This document shows, in pieces, positions 8,165 to 17,548 of a stretch of 64,000 nt of DNA. Origin of the DNA: Agrobacterium tumefaciens (GTDB lineage Bacteria > Pseudomonadota > Alphaproteobacteria > Rhizobiales > Rhizobiaceae); NCBI RefSeq assembly GCF_005221385.1, contig NZ_CP039903.1, forward strand, positions 620,001-684,000, written 5' to 3'. The notes under the pieces are model-generated. The model saw only the letters and a list, made by a program, of their open reading frames with translations, made no database searches and was not told where the DNA came from. The translations under genes were made by a program, and so were the position numbers. Each line of letters starts with the position of its first letter. Position 1 is the first letter of the stretch.

Positions 8165-8518
8165 ATGCGCCTCAAATCCGAAATCTTCGTCTCCGCTCTC
8201 ATCCGCCGCGTTTTCGCCGCCGGTGGATTTGCCGCTGTCGAAAAGAAGGGTGCGGAGGAGGCGGGTGCGATCTTCATCCGCCAGCGCCTGCGCGATGGCC
8301 GTGAAAATCTCTATGGACCGGCGCCGCAAAGTTTTGCCGATGACGAGGAAATCCGCGCCGAACGCCGTTTCGAAACGCGTCTTGCCGGTGCGGAGGGTGA
8401 GGAAAGTGCCGCCCTGCTAGAAAAGGAACGGCGCTTCGACAGCGATCTGTGGATCGTGGAGATCGAGACGGATGAGATTGGCACTCTGCTGACACTGGTG
8501 GACCAGCCGCAGGCTTAG
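8165..8518 (+). CDS. DUF1491 family protein
   Basis: This 117-residue soluble protein begins MRLKSEIFVSALIRRVFAAG and ends in a conserved DLWIVEIETDE block, which is the DUF1491 pattern found across Rhizobiales. It is rich in charged residues and has no signal peptide or membrane segment. A typical member has about 110-120 residues, so it appears complete. The function is unknown. It is convergent with the DUF2336 gene 22 bp downstream. Confidence 0.85.
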   Translation: MRLKSEIFVSALIRRVFAAGGFAAVEKKGAEEAGAIFIRQRLRDGRENLYGPAPQSFADDEEIRAERRFETRLAGAEGEESAALLEKERRFDSDLWIVEIETDEIGTLLTLVDQPQA

Positions 8519-8540
8519 ACGGCCAAAGGCCGTTTATCCC

Positions 8541-9485
8541 TCACGTCCCGGTTTTGCGGGGAACGACGGTAATACGGCTCGGCCGCTCGCGGCCATGGGT
8601 ATAGCTGTCCGCCCTGCGCCAGCTTTCCACCCGCTCTTCGGACTCGACGATGTCGAGACGGTCGAGCAGTGCTTCGGCGCGGCTCATGTCACCTTCTGCG
8701 GCGGCAAGGTGCGGATAAAAGCACTGCAAGACGAAAGCGGCTTCGGAAAACTCCATGCCAAGCCCGGTGAGCGTGGTCGCAAGCTGCGCGCCGGAAATAT
8801 CGAGCATGATACGTTCCGACAGCCAGTAGCTGGATGACAGCGAATCCGCCAGCGCCACCGCAAACTGCCGGGCGTTACGCTCACGGGCGAAACGTACGAG
8901 CAGCGCTTCCTGCACCTCGCTCAGGCGGCGCAGACCAAGCACGTCACCTTCGGGGCGGTTGAGATGATGCGCCATCTGCTTGATCCGCTGACGCATTTCT
9001 TCTTCAAGTGCGGATACGGCATCAATTTTCGTCGTCGTCTCAGGAATGGCCACGTCCGCCACCTGCGGCTCGACGGCTTCTGCCACGATCTGCGGTTCGG
9101 CGGCAGTCGTCGGCTCATCCGGCCGCTTCAGATCTTCGGCATGGCGCAGGCCAACCAGCGCATCGATGACGGTGGGGGAGAGGTCTTCGCGGCGCACGAT
9201 GGCGCGGGCATGCGCGGCACCCTGCGTGCGCGCAATGGTGATCAGCGTTTCGTCAGTGAGGCACCTCGACGCGATAAGGAAGGGGGCCGCAAGCGAAATC
9301 GGCTGGCAGGCGATGAAGAAGGCGACGGCCGAAGGCACGCTCGGATGCTGCGACAGGGCGGCAATCGCTTCCCGCTTGGCTTCTTCGGTAGAGGCGTTGA
9401 AAAGCGGCATGAAAAGTTCGGCAAACTGCCGAAGGTCCGTTTTTGACGGATGGGAAACATTCTCGAAATTCGTCACCGTGGCCAT
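8541..9485 (-). CDS. DUF2336 domain-containing protein
   Basis: The protein has 314 residues starting at MATVTNFENVSHPSKTDLRQ; GTG codons 2-3 positions upstream are alternatives closer to an AGGAAG box. The family pattern of DUF2336 is visible in LRQFAELFMPLFNASTEEAK, HPSVPSAVAFFIACQPISLA and ALVGLRHAEDLKRPDEP. It looks helical and HEAT-like. The second half carries an RIKQMAHHLNR region and a C-terminal helical domain. No signal peptide is present. DUF2336 proteins are widespread in alphaproteobacteria and of unknown role. The gene is monocistronic. Confidence 0.8.
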   Translation of the reverse strand: MATVTNFENVSHPSKTDLRQFAELFMPLFNASTEEAKREAIAALSQHPSVPSAVAFFIACQPISLAAPFLIASRCLTDETLITIARTQGAAHARAIVRREDLSPTVIDALVGLRHAEDLKRPDEPTTAAEPQIVAEAVEPQVADVAIPETTTKIDAVSALEEEMRQRIKQMAHHLNRPEGDVLGLRRLSEVQEALLVRFARERNARQFAVALADSLSSSYWLSERIMLDISGAQLATTLTGLGMEFSEAAFVLQCFYPHLAAAEGDMSRAEALLDRLDIVESEERVESWRRADSYTHGRERPSRITVVPRKTGT

Positions 9486-10039
9486 AAGCACCACATCTTT
9501 CTTCCTCACGGCTCTTGGCCTCTCAAGTTCTCGAAACCGGTCGGTCAACGCACTACCCAACAAACGCAAACACAATATCGGCTCAAATTAGAGCAAATCC
9601 GTTGACGTCCTGTTAACTATGGGGGGTGGCAAGAGATATTCTGCCTCTATCAACAAGGAAATTTTAAAACCTTCATGACGGAAAAAATGTCATGGAACTT
9701 TGCCGCATCGCCATTGTTTTCAACGGGTACAGCCCGGTCGGCGATAAATTGCCGTCCAGCGATTAGGGTTAACGGATCATTAACCTCTGTCTGTTTGTAA
9801 TTTCATGGGCAGTATTAGGATTCCATGTTATTCTGACGTTCGGAATAAAAGCCAAAATGGCGGCGAAATGCCTGAATGTCCGCATAGTCCCGCGCTAAAG
9901 CCTTCTGCGGTTTTAGGGACATGCGAAAACCAGCCTGTGGGCTGGATTATGCGCAATGTGATGGTGATGAAATTCCCGACGCAAGACGAGGCTTGCGCGG
10001 TTCCCATGGGCAACATTGACTCCCGAAGAGGAGAGAAGC
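9486..10039. other. Long intergenic region with a CtrA-type box
   Basis: This 554-bp space holds no convincing gene. An open frame at 9805-10065 has no ribosome-binding site and no family resemblance. The region carries the promoter for the DUF2336 gene (minus strand) and for the small gene at 10040. The only clear signal is the TTAA-N7-TTAAC motif at 9769-9784, listed separately. Confidence 0.5.
9769..9784 (+). promoter_or_regulatory. Candidate CtrA-binding site (TTAA-N7-TTAAC)
   Basis: The sequence TTAACGGATCATTAAC fits the full CtrA consensus of two TTAA half sites with exactly seven bases between them, followed by C. CtrA is the conserved cell-cycle response regulator of alphaproteobacteria. 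The site lies 256 bp before the small gene at 10040 and 284 bp before the divergent DUF2336 gene, so the target is uncertain. Confidence 0.45.
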
Positions 10040-10228
10040 ATGGCAGAGATTATTCCAATTGGTGACGCCCGACGAAGCCTGCGTCCCGCCGGCATTGCGG
10101 CCAGGGTAATCGGCCCCGCGAAGGTGGTGCTGTTTACCGGCGTGCGTTATGAAAAGCGCGAAACCGAGCCCGCGGGCAAGGTCGTGCGCAAGGGCAAATC
10201 CGTACCGGAAACTGCCTTGAAATCCTGA
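10040..10228 (+). CDS. Small conserved hypothetical protein
   Basis: The 62-residue protein starts at MAEIIPIGDARRSLRPAGIA with GAGGAGAGAAGC directly upstream, a strong ribosome-binding site. It is basic, with several Lys/Arg in the C-terminal half (GVRYEKRE, GKVVRKGKS), and has no membrane segment. I recognise no domain; such short basic proteins are common in Agrobacterium. It stands alone behind the long upstream region and is convergent with the DUF1254 gene. Confidence 0.6.
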   Translation: MAEIIPIGDARRSLRPAGIAARVIGPAKVVLFTGVRYEKRETEPAGKVVRKGKSVPETALKS

Positions 10229-10248
10229 TTATATCTGAAAGACCGGCG

Positions 10249-10797
10249 TTATTTCCACGGCGTCGGCTGGCATTTCGCTTCGTTCAGGAAACGTTCTGCC
10301 TCTTCTCCGAAACTTGGCTGCGGCACCAGGGTCCGCAACACCACATATCCTTCCGTCTGATCCGATTCCGCCAGAATGGCCTGTGACAGCGATGGCGGCT
10401 GCGCCTTGCGGATGGCGGCGATCTGCACCGCATCGGCGACCAGAATATCCATCACCCCGCCGGCAGACGTGCGGTCATTCATGCTGAACACCTCGTTCGA
10501 GGCCTTGTCGTAAACCGCGACCGACCAGAAGGGCACAACGCCAACGGCGGTGAGCCGGACGGGCTTTTCCTCAATATTGAACGTGCAGACCGCGACCCGC
10601 ATGAAGGGATCGCCGCTGGCAAACGTCTTTTTCTCCGTCGTCTCTTCGAGCAGATGAAACAGATGCGGCTTTCCTTCCGCGACCGCGCGGGTATAGGCAT
10701 CGCGATTGCTGAAATGCGGTATCGCCAGAAGAATGATGACGTGCAGCACGGCGGCGGCGACAAGGCCGGTGAGGATGGCGAGCAGAACCCTAAGCAT
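10249..10797 (-). CDS. DUF1254 domain-containing membrane protein
   Basis: The protein has 182 residues from the ATG at 10797 (a GTG two codons upstream is possible). It has an N-terminal membrane helix (MLRVLLAILTGLVAAAVLHV) and then a periplasmic domain with GDPFMRVAVCTFNIEEKP, VPFWSVAVYDKASNEVFSMN and EGYVVLRTLVPQPSF. It is the usual partner of the DUF1214 protein encoded immediately upstream, whose stop it overlaps by 8 bp. The pair occurs together in many rhizobia. Its biochemical role is not known to me. Confidence 0.8.
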   Translation of the reverse strand: MLRVLLAILTGLVAAAVLHVIILLAIPHFSNRDAYTRAVAEGKPHLFHLLEETTEKKTFASGDPFMRVAVCTFNIEEKPVRLTAVGVVPFWSVAVYDKASNEVFSMNDRTSAGGVMDILVADAVQIAAIRKAQPPSLSQAILAESDQTEGYVVLRTLVPQPSFGEEAERFLNEAKCQPTPWK

Positions 10798-11377
10798 TGC
10801 CACACCCCAGCTTGCGGATCTGCGGCATGGCGATGTCGATCAGGCCGGAACTGCCGGCAACCGGCGTGTCGAGCAGCGTCATGACCAGCTTGAATGTCTG
10901 GCCCTGCGGCACCGCCAGCCAGTTATAGGTCTGGGCGTCGGGGGCGATGGTGACGTCGATGCCGCCATCGGCGCTGCGCAGGAGTGTGCGGGAATTCAGA
11001 GCGAAGGGCCGCCCGGCATCTTCGGCCAGCACATTGCCTTGCTGATCGGCGGTATAAAGCGTCCAGAACCGTGAAGGCGGCACCGCGCCGGCCAGCCGGT
11101 AACGGCATTCGCCGCTGAGCCGCTGGCCATCGCTGTCGACGGAGGCGGTAAAGGCCAGCCCCTCGGTCGTGCCGTAAAGCAGCCTGCCGGCATCGGCGCG
11201 GTGCGATTTGGCATAAGGGTCAGCCTCGATCGTCTGCGCTTCGGGAAACGCATCCCAGGAACCGATGCGGATCGATCCGAAACCGGATGTCGCCTCAAGC
11301 GCCGCGAGTGTTACGGCAATACCGCCGCCAAAGGCGATCAGAAGGGCAATGCCGACAAGGAATGGAACTCGGAACAC
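10790..11377 (-). CDS. DUF1214 domain-containing protein
   Basis: This 195-residue protein has an N-terminal membrane anchor (about 5-27) followed by a domain with RLSGECRYRLAGAVPPSRFW, FALNSRTLLRSADGGIDVTI and FKLVMTLLDTPVAG, which fits DUF1214. The family is usually found next to or fused to DUF1254, as here. The gene is first in a two-gene operon read leftward. The periplasmic location is inferred from the anchor. Confidence 0.85.
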   Translation of the reverse strand: MFRVPFLVGIALLIAFGGGIAVTLAALEATSGFGSIRIGSWDAFPEAQTIEADPYAKSHRADAGRLLYGTTEGLAFTASVDSDGQRLSGECRYRLAGAVPPSRFWTLYTADQQGNVLAEDAGRPFALNSRTLLRSADGGIDVTIAPDAQTYNWLAVPQGQTFKLVMTLLDTPVAGSSGLIDIAMPQIRKLGCGNA

Positions 11378-11488
11378 GCTGTTTTCCCGTTTTTGAACAG
11401 GTCGAGGACTATCACTGATTCCCCGTTTGGAAAATGGTGCCCTTTGTTTAGTCTTTGTGAAAATGAGCGGGATGGCGAATTCCGGTTC

Positions 11489-12097
11489 TCACGCACCCAT
11501 GACCAGCTTGAAGGCGATGGCCCACATGGTAACCGCAATGACGCCTTCGAGAATGCGCCAGGCGGAGGGTTTCTCGAAGATCGGCCGCAGCCAGCGGGCG
11601 CCATAACCCAGCGAAAAGAAGAACAGCACCGAGCCGGTGGCCGCACCCGCCGCAAAGGTCTTTTCAAAGCCGGGAAATTGCGTCGAGATGGTGCCGAGCA
11701 GCACGACTGTATCGAGATAGACATGCGGATTGAGGAAGGTGAGCGCCAGACAAATGGCCAGCGTCTGCCACAGGCTCGCCTCCTGCCGCTCGGCCGCCGA
11801 CAGCGCTTCGGATGATCGCAGCGCCGAATGCAGGCTTTTGGCGCCATACCAGATGAGGAAGGCGGCCCCGGCATAACGCATGATGGGATCGAGCGCGGGC
11901 ATGACGGCGCTGATCCGCTGAAACCCGAAGACGCCGACGGTGATCAGCAGCGCATCGGCAATGGCGCAGGTGGCGCAGACCGCAAACACATGCGAGCGCG
12001 CCAGCCCCTGTTTCAGAACGAAAGCATTCTGCGCGCCGATGGCAACGATGAGGCTGAGGCCCATCGTCAGGCCAGTGAAGAAGATTTGAATGTCCAT
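11489..12097 (-). CDS. argO: LysE/ArgO family amino-acid exporter
   Basis: The protein has 202 residues from MDIQIFFTGLTMGLSLIVAI; the longer open frame upstream is not membrane-like and is left out. It has six hydrophobic segments and the LysE-family signature IGAQNAFVLKQGLARSHVFA. It would export basic amino acids such as arginine or lysine (or canavanine) across the inner membrane. The divergent LysR gene at 12469 resembles ArgP/LysG, the usual activator of this exporter, which supports the role. Substrate choice between Arg and Lys cannot be made from sequence. Confidence 0.9.
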   Translation of the reverse strand: MDIQIFFTGLTMGLSLIVAIGAQNAFVLKQGLARSHVFAVCATCAIADALLITVGVFGFQRISAVMPALDPIMRYAGAAFLIWYGAKSLHSALRSSEALSAAERQEASLWQTLAICLALTFLNPHVYLDTVVLLGTISTQFPGFEKTFAAGAATGSVLFFFSLGYGARWLRPIFEKPSAWRILEGVIAVTMWAIAFKLVMGA

Positions 12098-12468
12098 GCG
12101 TGTCGCGGCCCCTGCCTCTTTCCATTGTGGAGTGGCCGAAGGCGTTGCTTCCGGACCGAGTGCTTGGATATTTGGGTGGAATGGTTTAATCCAGTTAAAT
12201 AAATTCAATCCAGATAAGCTGGTCTAATGTCGCACTTCTCTCTTCAACCTCTCGATTTTCCACAACGTTGCCATCTCTCAACCCTCATTCCTGTGCTTGT
12301 CACAGGAATCCAGCCAGCCCAAGTCCTTGGGCTGAAAAGACTCTTCCGACGCACAGGCGTGCCTCGACTGGATTCCTGTGACAAGCACAGGAATGAGGGA
12401 AGGAGAGGCCGTTGCCTATGGCTTCCAAGGCCCCCACGTCACCTCCAAACCCTGCATGAGGTGCCGTA
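12098..12468. other. Divergent exporter/regulator intergenic region
   Basis: This 371-bp space separates the exporter from its LysR regulator. An AT-rich stretch at 12165-12230 near the exporter start (GGTTTAATCCAGTTAAATAA) is the likely regulator-binding and promoter region. The middle is occupied by the family C palindromic repeat at 12282-12399. No gene is credible here. Confidence 0.5.
12282..12399. repeat. Intergenic palindromic repeat, family C, copy 1
   Basis: A 118-bp element is bounded by CCCTCATTCCTGTGCTTGTC and its complement, with an internal stem AGCCCAAGTCCTTGGGCT. The same element in opposite orientation lies at 58190-58307, inside the start of ccmH. A variant with different arms but a related core is at 29555-29667. 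Confidence 0.85.
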
Positions 12469-13368
12469 GTGCTCGACTATCCCTCCATGCGGGCCGTGGC
12501 GCTCGTGGCCCAGACCGGCAGTTTCGAAAAGGCGGCGCAGGTGCTGTGCGTTACGCCTTCGGCCGTCTCGCAACGTATCAAACAGCTGGAGGAGCGGCTG
12601 GGCGTGGTGCTGATCGTGCGCGGCAACCCTTGCGTGGCGACGGAAAAGGGCGAATGGCTCTGCCGGCATATGGATCATGTCGGTATGCTGGAAAGCGAAT
12701 TGTTCCGCCAGCTTCCGGCATTGGCGGAAGCGGGATCGGTGCAGGAGCGCGTGACGCTCAACATCGCCACCAATGCCGATAGCCTCGGCACCTGGTTTCT
12801 GGAGGCGGTTTCGAAATTCACCGGCGGCAGCGATTATCTCGTCAATATCGCGGTGGACGATCAGGATCACACGGTGGAATGGTTGCGCGGGGGCAGGGTG
12901 CTTGCCGCCGTCACCGCCCATGCCAAGCCCGTGCAGGGCTGCCGCGTCACACCACTCGGTGTGCTCAGATATCACGCTACCGCCAGCCCGGATTTCATGG
13001 CCCGCCATTTCGCCGATGGCGTCACCCCGGCCGCCCTCGCCCGCGCGCCTGGGCTGACCTTCAACCAGAAGGACAGGTTGCAGGCGAGCTGGATCAGGCA
13101 GGCGCTGGGAGAAGACATCTCCTATCCCACCCACTGGCTGCCCTCGACCGATGGTTTCGTGAAGGCAAGCCTTGCCGGCATGGGCTGGGGCCTCAATCCA
13201 GTGCAGCTTGTGGGGGAGCACCTCGCGGCGGGGAGGCTGGTGGAAGTCGTTCCCGGTACGCCGCTGGATATTCCGCTCTACTGGCAGGTCAATCGTTTGG
13301 CCGCCGACCGACTCGGCGCGCTGACATCGCATGTGGTGGAGACGGCGAGGGCGGTGTTGTTGCGGTGA
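12469..13368 (+). CDS. argP: LysR family regulator, ArgP/LysG-type
   Basis: The 299-residue protein has an N-terminal winged helix-turn-helix (residues 2-60; QTGSFEKAAQVLCVTPSAVS and then RIKQLEERLG) and a C-terminal substrate-binding domain. The start is GTG, with ATGAGG eight bases upstream. The sequence fits the ArgP (IciA)/LysG group, including NIATNADSLGTWFLEAV. Members bind Lys or Arg and activate the divergently transcribed exporter gene, here at 11489-12097. Confidence 0.9.
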   Translation: MLDYPSMRAVALVAQTGSFEKAAQVLCVTPSAVSQRIKQLEERLGVVLIVRGNPCVATEKGEWLCRHMDHVGMLESELFRQLPALAEAGSVQERVTLNIATNADSLGTWFLEAVSKFTGGSDYLVNIAVDDQDHTVEWLRGGRVLAAVTAHAKPVQGCRVTPLGVLRYHATASPDFMARHFADGVTPAALARAPGLTFNQKDRLQASWIRQALGEDISYPTHWLPSTDGFVKASLAGMGWGLNPVQLVGEHLAAGRLVEVVPGTPLDIPLYWQVNRLAADRLGALTSHVVETARAVLLR

Positions 13369-13423
13369 TGCATTTCACACCGGGTTGCGGTTTAGGGAGA
13401 CGGTAGCGGTTGAGCGAGTGGCT

Positions 13424-13581
13424 CACCCCCCTCTGCCCTGCCGGGCATCTCCCCCTCAAGGGGGGGAGATCGATCTGCGGCAAGGTCTCTCCCATCTCTA
13501 GGCTTGAGAATGAAGTGGAGGTAGTGCCTCCTGCCGATCTCCCCCCTTGAGGGGGAGATGCCCGGCAGGGCAGAGGGGGGT
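13424..13581. repeat. Intergenic palindromic repeat, family B, copy 2
   Basis: The 158-bp element has the same inverted arms as the copy at 7937-8094. Its core (GGCTTGAGAATGAAGTGGAG) is the reverse complement of that copy's core, with mutations. It sits between convergent genes, where its hairpin could end transcription from both sides. Confidence 0.85.
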
Positions 13582-13624
13582 GAACCACAGGTTCGGAAGG
13601 CAACGTCTTCCACGCGATGCAACC

Positions 13625-15817
13625 TCACCGCCGCGCCGCATCCTCCGCGCCTTCCCGCAGGGACGCATCCGCCACCTTCTGCGTCGTCACGCTCAAAGCC
13701 GAAGCGTCCTTCATCTTCTTGGCGATGGAGCGGATGACGCGTGTCGCCTCTGCCGAGAGCGAACGCGGGCGCGTGAGTGCCGGCATGGCGGGCGTGCTGG
13801 CGGATGCGGATGCGACTTCTGCCGAGGGTTGCGGGCGCGCGCCCGTCGGCAGCGGGTTCTGGATGCCGGGAATGGGGCGCAGTTCCATGCCCTGATGGGC
13901 ATAGTCCATCAGCCGCTTGTAGGTCATGGCCGGAAGCGCGCCGCCGGTCATGTTGTTCATCGGCGTGAATTCGTCATTGCCGAACCAGACGGCCGTGGTG
14001 TAGTTGCCGGTAAAGCCCACATACCAGGCGTCGCGATAGGCCTGCGAAGTGCCGGTCTTGCCGCCGGAGACGATGCCGTTGTCCAGTGCGCCGCGCCGGG
14101 CCGTGCCCATGACCGGAATGGTCACCAGCATCTGGTTCATCTTGGAATTGGCGTCTTCGGAAAGCACCCGCTTGGCGGGCGGCTCGTCATGGCTGAAATC
14201 GTAGAGAACATTGCCTTCATAATCCATCACCTGCTCGATGCCGTGGCGGCGTGACTGCATGCCATCGGCCGGGAACACGGCATAGGCCGTGGCCTGGTCA
14301 AGAACGGTGACTTCCGAAGTGCCGAGCGGAATGGTCTTGTCGCTGCGCAGCGGCGTGGCCACGCCCATGGCCTTGGCGGTATCAACGATCACCTGCGTGC
14401 CGAGCACATCCTTGGCGAGCCGCACAGGCACGGTATTGTAGGATTTGGCGAGCGCCATCTGCAACGTCACCTTGCCGGCATAAGACCGGCCGTAATTCTG
14501 CGGCGACCAGCCGCGCCAGGTCACCGGCGCATCGGAAATCAGCGTTTCCGGCTTCATGCCCTTTTCCATGGCGGCCGAGTAGGTATAGACCTTGAAGGAG
14601 GAGCCCGGCTGGCGAAGGGCTGCGGTGGCGCGGTTGAACTGGCTTTCGCCATAGTCACGGCCGCCGACCATGGCGCGCACGCCGCCGCCGTTCTCAATCA
14701 TCACCATCGCGCCCTGCTTGACGCGGTAACCCTCGCCATATTCGCGCAGCTCCATTTCCATCGCCTGTTCGGCCGCCTGTTGCAGGCCGGTATCGATGGT
14801 GGTGCGCACGACGACGGTATGGTCCTTGAACTTGCCTTCGGCAGCCAGCCGCTGCACCTCGTCGAAGGCCCAGTCGAGGAAATAATCCGGCGCCTTCACA
14901 TCGGCGCGGTCGATGACGGTGGCCGGGTTGCGCCGCGCGCCGATCACCTGGCCCTCGGTCATCAACCCGCTCTGAACCAGGTTGGAAAGCACCGTGTTGG
15001 CGCGGGCGCGGGCCGCCGGCAGGTTGACATGCGGCGCATATTTGGCCGGCGCCTTGAACAGGCCGGCCAGAATGGCGGATTCCGAAAGCGTCACGTCGGT
15101 CAGGTTCTTGCCGAAATAAAACTGCGCCGCCGCAGCAGCACCAAAGGTGCCGCCGCCCATATAGGCGCGGTCGAGATAAAGGCTGAGGATTTCCTTCTTC
15201 GACATGTTGCTCTCAAGCCAGAGCGCGAGGAAGGCTTCCTTGATCTTGCGCTCCAGCGAGCGCTCATTGGTGAGGAACAGGTTCTTGGCGAGCTGCTGCG
15301 TCAGCGTCGAGCCGCCCTGCACCACGCCGCCGGCGCGGGCATTTTCGCTCATGGCGCGGGCAAGGCCGATGAAGTCGATGCCGAAATGGTCGAAGAAACG
15401 CCGGTCTTCGGTCGCCAGAACCGCCTTGATGAAATGATCCGGCATCTGGTCGATCGGCACGCTGTCTTCATGGATGATGCCGCGATGGCCAATGGTGTTG
15501 CCGTAACGGTCGAGGAAGGTGACGGCGAAATCGCCGCGATAACGCCAGTCCTTCTTGGTCTCTTCGAAAGCGGGCATGGCCAGCGCCAGAAGCACGACTG
15601 CACCTGCCGTTCCGAAGGTCAGCGCATCACAGGTCAGGTTGACGACAAGTTTCTTCCAGCCGCGCACATGCAATTTGCGTGAGGCGATGGTGACGTCTTC
15701 CCAGAAATCCACCAGCCGTGCCGCAGCCGTCCACAGGCCGGAGTCGATGAAGCTATCGATCCGGAGCAGGATATGCCGCTTTTTGCGGCCGTTTTTATCG
15801 TCTTTTTCTTCCTGCAC
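13625..15817 (-). CDS. Bifunctional penicillin-binding protein 1A family
   Basis: The 730-residue class A PBP polymerises and cross-links peptidoglycan. It has a basic cytoplasmic N-terminus with coiled-coil potential, one membrane helix (about 66-84), a glycosyltransferase 51 domain with catalytic E137 in ATEDRRFFDHFG and GGSTLTQQLAKNLF (168-181), and then a transpeptidase domain with S406-x-x-K409 (PGSSFK), S459-Y-N461 and K587-T-G. The C-terminal tail (from about 650) is Pro/Ala/Ser-rich. All catalytic motifs are intact. Agrobacterium has several class A PBPs, so I do not assign mrcA or pbp1a strictly. Confidence 0.95.
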   Translation of the reverse strand: MQEEKDDKNGRKKRHILLRIDSFIDSGLWTAAARLVDFWEDVTIASRKLHVRGWKKLVVNLTCDALTFGTAGAVVLLALAMPAFEETKKDWRYRGDFAVTFLDRYGNTIGHRGIIHEDSVPIDQMPDHFIKAVLATEDRRFFDHFGIDFIGLARAMSENARAGGVVQGGSTLTQQLAKNLFLTNERSLERKIKEAFLALWLESNMSKKEILSLYLDRAYMGGGTFGAAAAAQFYFGKNLTDVTLSESAILAGLFKAPAKYAPHVNLPAARARANTVLSNLVQSGLMTEGQVIGARRNPATVIDRADVKAPDYFLDWAFDEVQRLAAEGKFKDHTVVVRTTIDTGLQQAAEQAMEMELREYGEGYRVKQGAMVMIENGGGVRAMVGGRDYGESQFNRATAALRQPGSSFKVYTYSAAMEKGMKPETLISDAPVTWRGWSPQNYGRSYAGKVTLQMALAKSYNTVPVRLAKDVLGTQVIVDTAKAMGVATPLRSDKTIPLGTSEVTVLDQATAYAVFPADGMQSRRHGIEQVMDYEGNVLYDFSHDEPPAKRVLSEDANSKMNQMLVTIPVMGTARRGALDNGIVSGGKTGTSQAYRDAWYVGFTGNYTTAVWFGNDEFTPMNNMTGGALPAMTYKRLMDYAHQGMELRPIPGIQNPLPTGARPQPSAEVASASASTPAMPALTRPRSLSAEATRVIRSIAKKMKDASALSVTTQKVADASLREGAEDAARR

Positions 15818-16083
15818 CTGGCGATGTTTTCCTGTTCAACGCAACGCGGCCCGTCGATATGCCTGCCCGAAATTCCTGCTTCAACCCATTCCCGACGCAA
15901 AAGCGTGGCATGGTTATGTCGGAATTGCTTGACGTGGTGACTTCTTGCAGGCCAATGACCCTTCAACCGCCGCCAATATGCTAAAATATCGTACAAACCA
16001 GCCCTTGGCGATACGATATAAAGGATTAGGGACCGGTTAAACACTCCCGTCCAAGAGATCAAAATGAAACGGAAATGTTAACG

Positions 16084-16563
16084 ATGAATGACGCGCCGTT
16101 CTGGAAAACCAAATCGCTCACCGAGATGACCGGCGAGGAATGGGAAAGCCTGTGCGACGGCTGCGGCCTGTGCTGTCTGAACAAGCTGGAAGACTGGGAC
16201 ACCGGTGAAGTGGTGTTCACCTCGGTCCGCTGTGTGCTGCTTGACGGTGAAAGCTGTCGATGTTCCGACTATGAAAACCGCCGCGCCACCGTGCCGGACT
16301 GTATCCAGCTTGACCTGAAGAAGGTGCATGAGATCGGCTGGCTGCCGCCCACCTGCGCCTATGCGTTGGTGCGTGACGGCAAGGATTTGTACTGGTGGCA
16401 CTATCTCGTCTCCGGCGACACGGACACGGTGCATCAGGCAGGCATTTCGGCACGCGGCAGAACCATCAGCGAGGCGGATGTGGATGTTGACGACTTCGAG
16501 GATTATGTGGTCGATTGGCCCCTGACAGTGGGTGAGAGGGCAGGCGAAAAGGAACGGACTTGA
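16084..16563 (+). CDS. YcgN/UPF0260 cysteine cluster protein
   Basis: The 159-residue protein starts MNDAPFWKTKSLTEMTGEEW and shows the UPF0260 cysteine pattern: CDGCGLCCLNKLED, CVLLDGESCRCSDYENR, then VPDC and PPTCAY. The cysteines resemble a metal or Fe-S binding cluster of the CxxCxxCC type. The ATG at 16084 with GGAAA upstream is preferred over the ATG three codons earlier. It is about the usual length for the family. The function is unknown; it was named after E. coli YcgN. It is the first gene after the divergent PBP gene. Confidence 0.9.
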   Translation: MNDAPFWKTKSLTEMTGEEWESLCDGCGLCCLNKLEDWDTGEVVFTSVRCVLLDGESCRCSDYENRRATVPDCIQLDLKKVHEIGWLPPTCAYALVRDGKDLYWWHYLVSGDTDTVHQAGISARGRTISEADVDVDDFEDYVVDWPLTVGERAGEKERT

Positions 16564-16642
16564 CGGAAGACGGCAATTTTCGTTTTGGTCCTATTCCTGC
16601 CCCATCATTCACCTAGACCGCTCTCACCATTCAGGCAAATGA

Positions 16643-17500
<858 letters not shown>

Positions 17501-17548
17501 AGAACGGCGTGGCCGCGTTACCCTGAACCCGGGAAAGGACATCAGGAA

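Noticed and set aside
9805..10065. 86-codon frame overlapping the 62-residue gene
   Set aside because: No ribosome-binding site, no domain, and it overlaps the start of a frame with a strong RBS.
12227..12469. 80-codon frame between the LysE-type exporter and its regulator
   Set aside because: It is translated family C repeat sequence; similar peptides appear from other copies of the repeat.
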